From the NCBI GenBank assembly GCA_005805505.1, contig SYMJ01000033.1:1-36765 (forward strand): 36,765 nucleotides of DNA. Direction: 5' to 3'. The position numbers and the translations under genes are program-made. Of the stretch, positions 16,557 to 25,695 are shown one piece after another. The notes beneath the pieces were generated by a model. That model saw only the letters and a program-made list of their open reading frames with translations, had not been told where the DNA came from and did not search any database. Source of the DNA: Verrucomicrobiales bacterium. Its GTDB lineage: Bacteria > Verrucomicrobiota > Verrucomicrobiia > Limisphaerales > UBA9464. Within the stretch, counting starts at the first letter, position 1; each line of letters opens with the position of its first letter.

Positions 16557-17795
16557 ATGGCTTCACTCAACGACAATTATTTCAAGCTCAAGGCGGGTTA
16601 TCTGTTTCCGGAAATCGGACGGCGGGTGAAGGCGTTCAATGACGCCAACCCTGCAGCGGCCGCCCGGTTGATTCGGTGCGGCATCGGCGATGTGACCGAA
16701 CCCCTCCCGGAAGCTGTGATCGCCGCTTTGCACAAGGCGGTGGATGAGATGGCCGTGCGGAGCACCTTCAAGGGCTATGGCCCCGAGCAGGGCTATGAGT
16801 GGCTGCGGGCGGCCATTGCCGAGAATGATTTCCGGGCCCACGGCATCGACGTGGCCGATGATGAGATCTTTGTGAGCGACGGTTCGAAGTGCGATTGCGG
16901 GGCGATCCTCGACATCATGGGGTCTTCCAATCGTCTGGCCATCACCGATCCAGTGTACCCGGTCTATGTGGACACCAATGTCATGGTGGGTCACACCGGC
17001 GAGGCCGATGCCTCGGGCGCCTATGAGGGGATCACCTACTTGCCGTGCACGGCCCAGAACGGCTTCATTCCGGAGCCGCCCAAGGAGCACGTGGACGTCA
17101 TTTACTTGTGCTCGCCGAACAACCCCACCGGGGCCACGGCCTCGCGGGCCCAGCTTGAGGCTTGGGTAAAGTACGCGCTGGCCAACCGATCGATCATTTT
17201 GTTCGACGCGGCCTATGAGGCTTACATTAGCGATCCGACAATCCCGCATTCTATTTACGAGATCCCGGGGGCCCGTGAGTGTGCCATCGAGTTTCGTAGT
17301 TTCTCAAAAAACGGCGGTTTCACTGGGGTCCGGTGCGCGTTCACGGTGGTGCCCAAGACACTCCTGGCCTCCACGGCCTCGGGCGAGTTCAAGCCCTTGC
17401 ACCCGTTGTGGTCTCGGCGCATGACCACCAAGTTCAACGGGGTGTCGTACTTGGTGCAGCGTGCGGCCGAAGCCCTGTATTCGCCGGAAGGCAAGGCCCA
17501 GGTGGCCGCCTTGGTCGAACATTATATGGGCAATGCCAAGATCCTCGTGGCGGGCGCCAAGGCGGCCGGTCATCACGTGTTTGGTGGCGTGAATGCTCCG
17601 TACATCTGGGTCGATGCACCCAAGGGGCACACCAGCTGGCAGGCGTTCGACCGAATCCTCAATGAGTCCAATGTGGTGATTACCCCGGGAAGCGGCTTCG
17701 GCAGCAATGGCGAAGGTTGGTTCCGTGTGAGCGGGTTTAATAGTCGAGCTAATGCTGAAGAGGTTTCCCGTCGCTTGCAGGCGTTGAACTGGTAG
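16557..17795 (+). CDS. dapL: LL-diaminopimelate aminotransferase
   Basis: A 412-residue fold-type I PLP enzyme that makes LL-diaminopimelate directly from tetrahydrodipicolinate, using glutamate as amino donor, in lysine and peptidoglycan synthesis. The start [20 protein letters not shown] and the segment [13 protein letters not shown] are typical of DapL. Substrate and cofactor residues are in [39 protein letters not shown] and [12 protein letters not shown], where Lys251 is the PLP-binding lysine. The end [15 protein letters not shown] carries the carboxylate-binding arginine. The DapL route is known from plants, Chlamydiae and relatives, fitting the proposed lineage. It appears monocistronic. 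Confidence 0.95.
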   Translation: MASLNDNYFKLKAGYLFPEIGRRVKAFNDANPAAAARLIRCGIGDVTEPLPEAVIAALHKAVDEMAVRSTFKGYGPEQGYEWLRAAIAENDFRAHGIDVADDEIFVSDGSKCDCGAILDIMGSSNRLAITDPVYPVYVDTNVMVGHTGEADASGAYEGITYLPCTAQNGFIPEPPKEHVDVIYLCSPNNPTGATASRAQLEAWVKYALANRSIILFDAAYEAYISDPTIPHSIYEIPGARECAIEFRSFSKNGGFTGVRCAFTVVPKTLLASTASGEFKPLHPLWSRRMTTKFNGVSYLVQRAAEALYSPEGKAQVAALVEHYMGNAKILVAGAKAAGHHVFGGVNAPYIWVDAPKGHTSWQAFDRILNESNVVITPGSGFGSNGEGWFRVSGFNSRANAEEVSRRLQALNW

Positions 17796-17878
17796 CGCGT
17801 GCCTTTGCCGAGTGCTCGTTGGTGCTCGCTCGGCGCGGTCCGTGCGAGACGCAAAGTTGGACGTTGGAGGTTGGGGAA

Positions 17879-17902
17879 ATGTGGCTTAATTTCACGCCAC
17901 AT
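17879..17902 (+). promoter_or_regulatory. Inverted repeat covering the start codon of the PDZ-protein gene
   Basis: ATGTGGC at 17879-17885 pairs with GCCACAT at 17896-17902 around a 10-base loop; the right arm includes the AT of the ATG at 17901. In mRNA this 7-bp stem could hide the start codon. A GGAGG at 17866-17870 lies just outside it. Possibly chance. Confidence 0.3.
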
Positions 17903-20063
17903 GACACGCCTCCTGTTGCTCCTACTGGCGTTAGCCCTACCTCTAGCGGCGGCCCCGTCGAGCAAAGATCCCGCTCGATGGATCGCCGCGGTTTCGCCGG
18001 GGTTGATGCAGGTGGAGTTTACTTTGCAATTTGACCGGGGCGACGCCCCGCATGGGATTCTTGATCAGGATCCCCGTTCCACCGGGCCTCGGTCCAACAG
18101 CTTGGCCGAATTGGTCGCTGACGAGCGACCTTTGGAAACCACCGGTTTCCTGGTGGGCCCCACGACAGTGGTGGCGATGGATCCCTGTGTGCATCCGCGA
18201 TTTATCAAGACCATCGTGGTCCGGCAGGGGGTCCACCGATCCACCGCCCGCATCACGGCCTACGGCGTGGATCAATGGGCCTTTGTTCTAACGCTGGATC
18301 AGCCGATCGCCGGCACTAAACCTATCGAATTTCCGGTCAAGGGCACCGAAGCTCCGGCCGCCTTGGTTAGCTATTACCGCCAAGACGGACAAATGGTCCG
18401 CGTGGCGCTGCCGTGGGGTGGCCAATACCTCGAGACGGAGTCCGGCAAGGCTCTTCGGGTCTTGGAGCATCAGGGAGTGGCACTGAGCGCCCAGGGGCGG
18501 CCGTTGGGACTTGTGATGAACCATCGGCTCGATGCCGACAACCGGTGGCGGGGCAATCCCATGGCCTGGAAAATGATCGACGCCACCGTCTTTGCCTCCC
18601 AATTGAAGGAGCTAGAGAGCTTGACCGCTCAGGCGTTGGTGCGCGTTCGCTTAAGTTTCCGTAGTCCCAAGGTGACCCCAGGTCAGAACCCGATGCGTGC
18701 GCGCACTCGTGGCGACGAGGAATCGGACGAATCGGCCACCGAACGCAATGAGTTGGGCGTACTCTTGCCCGGAGGTCGCGTGGCGGTATTGGCGGCGCTC
18801 AAGAGTGGGTTGACCGCTCGATTGGAGCGCGCCTCCATCCAGAGGGACGGCAAGCCGCCCGTCACCGCCAAGTTTATCGCCTCTCTCCGAGATTTTGGGG
18901 TCCTGGTGATGGAACCTGAACAACCTCTCGGCGATGCGATGCGGATCGATACGACGCATCCGGCCGACCTAATGGGGCAACTGATGTTGCGGGCTGAGGT
19001 GGATTTGCGGGGCGAAACGCGTTCGTCCTATTTCCACGAGTCCCGGATTGCTGGTGTCCGGGTGGGTGCCCGAATGGAGGCCTATCCTGAGCTGCCCGAC
19101 CCGGAGGTGAAGGACACCTTTCTCTTCACGATGGATCGCGCTCTCCACGCCCTGCCGGTCACCCGTCGGGAACTATTGGGCGGCGTTCGCGATCCCTTCG
19201 CCGGTCGCCGTCAGTTGACGACTGCGCGCCAATTGGCGGACGCCGTTCGTCGACTGCCTGAGACGGCCGATCCGGCCAACGTGCCGGTGTCGGAAGCCGA
19301 CGAGAACCGATTGGCCTGGCTCGGGGTCGAACTTCAGCCGCTGACCCGCGAACTGGCTCGCGCCAATCAGGTGTCCGACCAGACGCGCGACGGCCAGACC
19401 GGCGGGCTCATCACCTACATCCATCCCGACTCGCCCGCGGCCAAGGCGGGCATCAAAGCGGGCATGGTGATGCTGCGCCTGCGAGCCGCATCGCAGCCGG
19501 TGCCCATCGAAATCCAACTTGAGGAAGACTTCGCGCGCGCGCAGGGCTTTCCGTGGGAACGCTTGGATGAGATTCGCGATCAATTCTTCGAGCGGATTTT
19601 CACGCCGTGGCCCCCGGTCGAAACACCTTTAACCCGGGCCCTGACCGATCTGGGCTTCGGAACTCATTTCACGGCCGACTTTGTCGAGGAAGGCAAACTG
19701 CTCACCCAAGAGTTCGAGGTGGTTCCGGGGCCGACGCATTATGAGTCGGCGGCACGGTTTAAGTCCGAGAGTCTAGGAATCACGGTGCGCAACCTCACCT
19801 ACGACGTGCTCCGCTACATCCAGCGCAAGGCCGACGAGCCCGGGGTGGTGGTCTCGCGGATCGAGCCCGGCGGGCGCGCCAGCGTCGCAGGTGTGAAGCC
19901 TTACGAACTGATCACCCATATCCAGGACCAGCCGGTGTCCACGGTGGCCGACTTTGAACGCTTGGTGGCGGCCGAAAAGGGCGATCTAAAGCTGACCCTC
20001 AAGCGCATGGCCAAGGGGCGCATCGCGACAATTCGGGCGGTGGCCTCGGAGACCAAAGAATAG
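17901..20063 (+). CDS. Secreted HtrA-like protein with degenerate protease folds and two PDZ domains
   Basis: A 720-residue exported protein. The ATG at 17901 gives a clear signal peptide (MTRLLLLLLALALPLAAAPSS); the frame extends upstream without a better start. The N-terminal half shows trypsin-fold-like segments (TTGFLVGPTTVVAMDPCVH, then DQWAFVLTLDQP, and later DFGVLVMEPEQPL) resembling HtrA strands. The usual TNxHV histidine and GNSGGP serine motifs are absent; the corresponding stretch reads QGVALSAQGRPLGLV. PDZ 1 lies at about 470-533 (LAWLGVELQPL, SPAAKAGIKAGM) and PDZ 2 at about 626-715 (GVVVSRIEPGGRASVAGVKP). It is probably a non-proteolytic scaffold in the envelope. The next gene follows after 7 bases. 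Confidence 0.75.
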   Translation: MTRLLLLLLALALPLAAAPSSKDPARWIAAVSPGLMQVEFTLQFDRGDAPHGILDQDPRSTGPRSNSLAELVADERPLETTGFLVGPTTVVAMDPCVHPRFIKTIVVRQGVHRSTARITAYGVDQWAFVLTLDQPIAGTKPIEFPVKGTEAPAALVSYYRQDGQMVRVALPWGGQYLETESGKALRVLEHQGVALSAQGRPLGLVMNHRLDADNRWRGNPMAWKMIDATVFASQLKELESLTAQALVRVRLSFRSPKVTPGQNPMRARTRGDEESDESATERNELGVLLPGGRVAVLAALKSGLTARLERASIQRDGKPPVTAKFIASLRDFGVLVMEPEQPLGDAMRIDTTHPADLMGQLMLRAEVDLRGETRSSYFHESRIAGVRVGARMEAYPELPDPEVKDTFLFTMDRALHALPVTRRELLGGVRDPFAGRRQLTTARQLADAVRRLPETADPANVPVSEADENRLAWLGVELQPLTRELARANQVSDQTRDGQTGGLITYIHPDSPAAKAGIKAGMVMLRLRAASQPVPIEIQLEEDFARAQGFPWERLDEIRDQFFERIFTPWPPVETPLTRALTDLGFGTHFTADFVEEGKLLTQEFEVVPGPTHYESAARFKSESLGITVRNLTYDVLRYIQRKADEPGVVVSRIEPGGRASVAGVKPYELITHIQDQPVSTVADFERLVAAEKGDLKLTLKRMAKGRIATIRAVASETKE

Positions 20064-20070
20064 GAAACCC

Positions 20071-22590
20071 ATGAATCCATCGAAGGCATCCAAAACCCCG
20101 GTGGGTGAAGCGGGAAGAAAACTCCTGAGTTGGCTGGGCATCGCTTCGTTGTGGTCGCTGGCACTGGGCGCGGCCGAAGCTCCGCCGGCAGACCCACACT
20201 GGGCATTCCTGCCGGTGGTCCGACCGGCTATTCCTTCCACCAAAATCTCGGCCAGTGCGGCCAATCCGGTGGATACCTTTATTCAAGCCCGGCTCTCCGA
20301 GAGTGGGTTGACGCCTTCGGTCGAGGCCGATCGTGCGACGCTCATTCGGCGGTTGTACCTAGTGATGTTGGGGGTTCCGCCGACTCCAGACGAGTTGTCC
20401 GCGTTTGTGGCTGACGTGCAGCCTCGAGCTTGGGAGCGATTGTTGGATCGAGTGCTCGAGGATCCCCGCTATGGAGAACGCTGGGGACGCCATTGGCTCG
20501 ATGTCATCCGGTTCGCCGAGAGCAATGGTTTTGAGACCAATCGAGAGCGGTTGAGCGCCTGGCGGTTCCGGGACTACGTGATCGAGGCCTTCAACACCGA
20601 CAAGCCCTATGACCAGTTCATCCGCGAGCAAATTGCCGGAGATGCCCTAGGCATGGACGTGGCGACCGGATTCCTAGTCGGTGGTCCGGTGGATATCGTT
20701 AAGAGCCCAGACATCACTCTGACGACTCAGCAACGGGCCGATGAAATCGATGACATGCTGGGCACCACCGGTACCTCCTTCATGGGGCTTACCTTGGGTT
20801 GTGCTCGCTGCCACACGCACAAGTTCGATCCCATTACCCACACCGAGTACTACTCGATGGCGGCCATTTTCTCTGGCGTCCAACACGGCGAACGCGCGCT
20901 GCCCTTGCCGCCCGAACGGGCACAAGCGGTCGCCCGCATCGAAGGGCGGATCCAAGACCTACAGAAGCGGCTCGAAGTCTTCATTCCGCGGGCGTTGACT
21001 GGGTCCCCGACGACCTCGGCAGACCGGCGGCCGGCGGTGGTCGCTCGGCAGAATGAAGATCGGTTCACCGTCACTGACGCGCGGCGTGTGCGTTTTACCA
21101 TTCTTGCCACGACGGGCGGCGAACCGTGCATCGACGAACTCGAAGTCTGGTCAGGCGACCACAACGTGGCCTTGGCCTCAGTAGGAACCAAAGCCACGGC
21201 CTCAGGGAGTTTGGCTGGGTATGAGATCCACAAGTTGGAGCATTTGAACGATGGACGCCCCGGCAACACGCGTTCGTGGATTTCCAGCGAGGCGGGCAAG
21301 GGTTGGGTGCAATTAGAATTCCCCAAAGCCGAGCGCATTGGTCGCGTGGTTTGGGGGCGTGATCGGGAAGGGAACTTCAAGGATCGCCTGATCACCCAGT
21401 ACCGCATCGAAGTAGCGACCGAACCTGGAGTCTGGAAGACCGTGGCGACCTCCGATGATCGGACTCCCTTCGCCGGAGAATCCACCCAGCCCGCTGGGCC
21501 GGTGTACCGGTTCGAAGGCCTCGCCGAATCCGAGGCGTCTCAGGGGAAACGCTGGTTGGCGGAACTGGAATTAGTCCGCAAGGAGCGCGAGTCCCTTTCG
21601 AAGGCGCCGTCCATTTACTCCGGAACTTTTTCTCAACCCGGAGCGACCCATCGCTTGCACCGTGGGGATCCGCTGCTGAAACGGGAAACCGTGTCGCCGG
21701 GAACATTGGCGTTGTTCCAACCCTTGGTGTTGTCCACCAACGCTCCCGAGCGCGAGCGTCGGTTGGCCTTGGCGAACTGGATCGCCCGTCCAGACAATCC
21801 CCTGACGGCCCGTGTGATCGTTAATCGCGTCTGGCAGCATCAGTTCGGTGTAGGGTTGGTCAACACTCCCAATGACTTCGGCCGGAATGGTTCCAAGCCC
21901 ACGCATCCGGAATTGTTGGATTGGCTGGCGAGCGACTTGATCGAGCACGGTTGGAGCCTCAAGCACCTTCAACGGCGCATTCTCTCCTCAGCCACCTGGC
22001 AGCAATCTGGCCTGCCCCGAAAAGAGGCCCTTGCCGTGGATGCGGGCAGCCGGTTGTTGTGGCGCTTTCCTCCGCGGCGCATCGAGGCTGAGGGGATCCG
22101 TGATAGTATTTTGGCTGTCAGTGGCAATCTAGACCGCGCCCGTGGAGGCCCCAGTTTCTACCTGCATGTGGTGGATCGGGAGAACGTCTATCACTACCAT
22201 CCCAAGGAGGCGTTCGGGCCTGCCGACACGCGCCGCATGGTGTACGCCTTCAAGGTGCGCATGGAGCAAGATGGCATCTTTGGAGCATTTGACTGTCCGG
22301 ACGGCAGTTTGGTGATGCCCAAGCGCAGCGTTTCCACCACGCCGTTGCAGGCACTGAACCTTTTCAATAGTCGATTTATCCTCGACCAGTCCCAGACCTT
22401 TGCTGACCGGCTTCGGCATGAGGCGGGCGAGCAACCGGAGTCTCAGGTCCGGGCGGCGTGGCAATTGGCCTTCAACCGAACTCCGCAGCGCGCCGAGGCG
22501 GAGGAGGCGATGGCCTTCGTTCGTTCCGAGGGATTGCAGGCTTTCTGCCGCGGGGTCCTCAATGCCAACGAGTTTCTCTTCATTCCATGA
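20071..22590 (+). CDS. DUF1549/DUF1553 (PSCyt2-PSD1) secreted protein with c-type haem motif
   Basis: An 839-residue exported protein with a hydrophobic segment near residues 18-36 ([17 protein letters not shown]). DUF1549 spans about 65-270 ([30 protein letters not shown]) and includes CARCH at about 243-247, a CxxCH c-type haem site. A discoidin-like beta region follows at about 330-475 ([27 protein letters not shown]). DUF1553 covers about 555-832 ([34 protein letters not shown]). Proteins of this build are abundant in Planctomycetes and Verrucomicrobia; their reaction is not known and polysaccharide breakdown has been suggested. A GGA lies before the start. The stop overlaps the next ATG (ATGA), so translation is coupled to the DUF1501 gene. 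Confidence 0.93.
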   Translation: MNPSKASKTPVGEAGRKLLSWLGIASLWSLALGAAEAPPADPHWAFLPVVRPAIPSTKISASAANPVDTFIQARLSESGLTPSVEADRATLIRRLYLVMLGVPPTPDELSAFVADVQPRAWERLLDRVLEDPRYGERWGRHWLDVIRFAESNGFETNRERLSAWRFRDYVIEAFNTDKPYDQFIREQIAGDALGMDVATGFLVGGPVDIVKSPDITLTTQQRADEIDDMLGTTGTSFMGLTLGCARCHTHKFDPITHTEYYSMAAIFSGVQHGERALPLPPERAQAVARIEGRIQDLQKRLEVFIPRALTGSPTTSADRRPAVVARQNEDRFTVTDARRVRFTILATTGGEPCIDELEVWSGDHNVALASVGTKATASGSLAGYEIHKLEHLNDGRPGNTRSWISSEAGKGWVQLEFPKAERIGRVVWGRDREGNFKDRLITQYRIEVATEPGVWKTVATSDDRTPFAGESTQPAGPVYRFEGLAESEASQGKRWLAELELVRKERESLSKAPSIYSGTFSQPGATHRLHRGDPLLKRETVSPGTLALFQPLVLSTNAPERERRLALANWIARPDNPLTARVIVNRVWQHQFGVGLVNTPNDFGRNGSKPTHPELLDWLASDLIEHGWSLKHLQRRILSSATWQQSGLPRKEALAVDAGSRLLWRFPPRRIEAEGIRDSILAVSGNLDRARGGPSFYLHVVDRENVYHYHPKEAFGPADTRRMVYAFKVRMEQDGIFGAFDCPDGSLVMPKRSVSTTPLQALNLFNSRFILDQSQTFADRLRHEAGEQPESQVRAAWQLAFNRTPQRAEAEEAMAFVRSEGLQAFCRGVLNANEFLFIP

Positions 22591-24092
22591 GTGCACCGAT
22601 CCCCCCTGCCTTCAATCATCCGCTGTTGAATCGTCGGCGCTTCCTGGGCGACACCGGCCTCGGCCTCGGTTCCATTGCCTTGACCCATCTCCTGGGGCGC
22701 CAGGGGCTGCTCGCTCAGAACGCAGACCGTCGGGAGCCGCTTCGGCCTCTAATTGAACCCGGCCGGCCTTACGGAGCGCGCCAGTCCCATTTTACCCCGC
22801 GCGCCAAAAACGTGCTGGTGATCTTTTGCAGCGGAGCCTGCAGCCAGCTTGATACCTTCGACTACAAGCCAGAGTTGATACGTCGGCACGGTCAGCCCAT
22901 GCCAGGCACCGAGAAGCTCATCACCTTCCAGGGTGAGCAGGGTGCGCTGAACAAGAGTCCGTGGGAGTTTCGTGCGCGCGGTCAGAGCGGCAAGATGACC
23001 TCCGATCTACTGCCGCACCTGGGCGATTTGGTTGATGAGATGTGCTTCATCCACTCGATGCAGGGGAAGACCAACACGCATGGCCCCGGCGAAAACTACA
23101 TGTCCACCGGCAACGCGCTCGATGGCTTTCCCAGCATGGGGGCGTGGATGACCTACGCGCTGGGCAGTGATGACCAGAGCCTGCCTGCCTATGTGGCCAT
23201 TCCTGATCCGCGCGGAAAGCCCCAGAACAGCGTGAACAACTGGGCTCCTGGATTCTTGCCAGCGGCCTTCCAGGGCACGGAGTTCAATGCCACAAACCCG
23301 ATTCGCAATCTGGCACGACCCGGCGGTGTAGCGGCTTCCAGCGACAGCGCCACGCGGAGTTTCCTCCAACGCCTGAATGAACGCCACGCCGAGCGATTTC
23401 CGGGCGACACCGAGCTGGCCGCGCGGATCGCTAGCTACGAATTGGCTGCCCGCATGCAGCTCACCGTCCCGGAGGTTGCTAACTTATCCAGCGAGCCCGA
23501 ACACATCCTGCGCCTTTACGGAGCAGATGAAGGCGGCACCAAGATCAAGGACACGCGGGCGGCCTACGCACGCAACTGCATCCTCGCCCGCCGGCTCGTC
23601 GAAAAAGGGGTGCGATTCGTGCAGCTCTTCAATGGTGCCTACCAAACCGGCGGCGAAGGCGTGAGCAACTGGGATGGCCACAAGGACATTGCCAGTCAGT
23701 ACGGCATGCACGGGCCGGTCCTCGACAAGCCGACGGCCGGCTTGCTCATCGACTTGCGTCAGCGCGGCCTGTTGGAAGACACACTGGTGGTCTGGTGCAC
23801 CGAATTTGGTCGCATGCCGACGTTCCAAAAGGGTTCTCAGGGACGCGACCACAACCCTGCCGGGTTTACCTGCTGGATGGCTGGAGCCGGTGTCAAAAAA
23901 GGATTTAGCCACGGGGCCACCGATGAGTTCGGATACAAATCCATCGAGAACGTGGTCACTGTCCATGACTTCCACGCCACAATCCTGCACCTGCTCGGAC
24001 TCGACCACCAGCGCCTCACTTACTACCACAACGGCCTCGAGCGTCGTTTGACGGACGTCCACGGCGAGGTGGTTCAGGCCGTGTTGGCTTGA
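22587..24092 (+). CDS. Tat-exported DUF1501 protein
   Basis: A 501-residue protein. The frame is open further upstream, but the ATG at 22587 overlaps the previous stop by 4 bases (ATGA) and places a twin-arginine signal correctly at residues 15-18 ([20 protein letters not shown]). DUF1501 belongs to the alkaline-phosphatase/sulfatase-like superfamily. Likely metal or active-site segments are [61 protein letters not shown] and [15 protein letters not shown]. The protein should fold in the cytoplasm and be exported, acting in the periplasm beside its DUF1549/1553 partner. The enzymatic reaction is not established for the family. Confidence 0.93.
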   Translation: MSAPIPPAFNHPLLNRRRFLGDTGLGLGSIALTHLLGRQGLLAQNADRREPLRPLIEPGRPYGARQSHFTPRAKNVLVIFCSGACSQLDTFDYKPELIRRHGQPMPGTEKLITFQGEQGALNKSPWEFRARGQSGKMTSDLLPHLGDLVDEMCFIHSMQGKTNTHGPGENYMSTGNALDGFPSMGAWMTYALGSDDQSLPAYVAIPDPRGKPQNSVNNWAPGFLPAAFQGTEFNATNPIRNLARPGGVAASSDSATRSFLQRLNERHAERFPGDTELAARIASYELAARMQLTVPEVANLSSEPEHILRLYGADEGGTKIKDTRAAYARNCILARRLVEKGVRFVQLFNGAYQTGGEGVSNWDGHKDIASQYGMHGPVLDKPTAGLLIDLRQRGLLEDTLVVWCTEFGRMPTFQKGSQGRDHNPAGFTCWMAGAGVKKGFSHGATDEFGYKSIENVVTVHDFHATILHLLGLDHQRLTYYHNGLERRLTDVHGEVVQAVLA

Positions 24093-24100
24093 AGCGATCG

Positions 24101-24123
24101 GGAGCAGGGGCTCTTGCACCCGG
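24101..24123. repeat. 23-bp dispersed intergenic repeat, copy 2
   Basis: Matches 16480-16502 at 21 of 23 positions and begins 8 bases after the DUF1501 stop. It sits in the 64-base gap between convergent operons. A short GAGGGC...GCCCTC pairing follows, which might aid termination in both directions. Confidence 0.4.
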
Positions 24124-24156
24124 GTTTAGAAGCGAGGGCAAAGCCTCGTGGCCCTC

Positions 24157-25674
24157 TCAGGCCAGCAGCAGAGCGCGGCAGGCCTTCTCGAGCTTTTTGA
24201 GCTGGGCGGCCGACTTGGCCTCGATGTAACAGCGGATTAATGGCTCGGTGCCGCTGGCGCGGAAGGCGACCCACTCGCGGTTCGGGAGTAAGAATTTAAA
24301 GCCGTCGGTGGTAATGAATTGCTCCACCTTGGCTGTGCCGACTTGGTCGAGACCCGCGGCCAGTCGCTGGAGCAGTGCCTCTTTTTTGTCGGCCGGGATA
24401 GCCACGTTAATGCGGGTGGTGTGGAACTCGCCGGTCTTCTTCTCCAGATCGGCCAGGATCTTCATCAGGGGCTTCTTTTCGGTGGCCACCAACTCGGCCA
24501 TGAGCAGGCAGGCCAGGATTCCGTCCTTCTCGGGCACGTGACCCTTCACGCTAAGACCCCCGGACTCTTCGCCGCCCACGATGATGGGTTCCGATTCCAT
24601 CAGGGCTCCGATGAATTTGAACCCCACCGGGGTCTCGTGAACGGGCACTCCCAACAGCTCGGCCACCGCATCGACTTGGTGGCTGGTCGGCACCGTGCGC
24701 ACCACCGCACCGGTCCAGCCGCGGTTCTTCTTCAGGTGATACAAGGCCAGGGCCAGCACTTGGTTCGGGGTGATCCAAGTGCCGTCGCGATCCACGATGC
24801 CGAAGCGGTCGGCGTCGCCGTCCAGCCCCAGACCGAGGGTCGCCTTGCCGGCTAGAATCGCCTCGCGAGCCGGCGCCATGCCCTCGGCATTGGGTTCCGG
24901 ATGATGCCCGCCGAAGCTGGGATTCAACGTGTCGTGGAATCGGAGGACCTTGGCGCCACCATCTTCCTCGAGCAGCGTGTCGAGGTACCCGCGGCCGGTC
25001 CCGTACATGAGTTCGACGGCGATCTTGAGCTTGGCCTTCTTGATGACCGCGAAGTTGATGTGTTTGCGGAGCTGCTTGAGGTAGGCCGGGGTCGGGTCGA
25101 CCTCCTTGCAGCGAAACGAGCCGACCAATCCGGCCTGGAAGGTCCAGCCCGATTCCTGACGGTGGCGAATGTGGCCTTCGATGCGGCCGGTGACTTCGGG
25201 CGGAGCGGCCGCTCCGTTGGACCCGCTGAATTTGAGGCCCTGGTATTCGGCCGGGTTGTGGCTGGCGGTCATGTTGATGCCGCCCAAGGCCTTGCGCACT
25301 CGAATCGCGTGGGCGATGACCGGGGTCGGTGCGTCGCGCTGGCAGAGCAGGGGAATTAGCCCATTGGCGGCCAGCACCTCGGCCACGGCCAGTGAGAATT
25401 CGCGGCCCAGGAACCGGGTGTCGTGACCGATGATGACTTCCCGTTTTTGCGAGGAGCCGGCGTCTCCAGCCGATTTAATTTCCTCGAGCAAGTAGTCGGC
25501 AATGCCTTGCGCGGCGAACCGCACGTTCTCGAAGGTAAAGTCCCGGGCGATGAGCCCACGCCAACCGGAGGTGCCGAACTTGATCGAAGTCACCGGGGAG
25601 TTGTCGACCGTCAGCCCGAAGATTTCAAGCCGGCCGGGGCCTTTTCTTGAACCGGGATTGTCCGACGGGTCCAT
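24157..25674 (-). CDS. Phosphoglucomutase/phosphomannomutase family protein
   Basis: A 505-residue alpha-D-phosphohexomutase that interconverts hexose 1- and 6-phosphates. All four signature loops are present: KFGTSGWRG near the N-terminus, TASHNPAEYQG with the catalytic phosphoserine, the Mg-binding loop DGDADRFG, and the sugar-binding GGEESGG, followed by the phosphate-binding RASGTEPLIR at the C-terminus. The start at the ATG at 25674 is chosen; a TTG five codons upstream is also in frame. The gene follows the DUF1501 gene by 21 bases on the same strand and so ends a four-gene unit. Whether it prefers glucose, mannose or glucosamine phosphates cannot be read from the sequence. Confidence 0.93.
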   Translation of the reverse strand: MDPSDNPGSRKGPGRLEIFGLTVDNSPVTSIKFGTSGWRGLIARDFTFENVRFAAQGIADYLLEEIKSAGDAGSSQKREVIIGHDTRFLGREFSLAVAEVLAANGLIPLLCQRDAPTPVIAHAIRVRKALGGINMTASHNPAEYQGLKFSGSNGAAAPPEVTGRIEGHIRHRQESGWTFQAGLVGSFRCKEVDPTPAYLKQLRKHINFAVIKKAKLKIAVELMYGTGRGYLDTLLEEDGGAKVLRFHDTLNPSFGGHHPEPNAEGMAPAREAILAGKATLGLGLDGDADRFGIVDRDGTWITPNQVLALALYHLKKNRGWTGAVVRTVPTSHQVDAVAELLGVPVHETPVGFKFIGALMESEPIIVGGEESGGLSVKGHVPEKDGILACLLMAELVATEKKPLMKILADLEKKTGEFHTTRINVAIPADKKEALLQRLAAGLDQVGTAKVEQFITTDGFKFLLPNREWVAFRASGTEPLIRCYIEAKSAAQLKKLEKACRALLLA

Positions 25675-25695
25675 ACCCGAGCTCCGCAACCGAGC

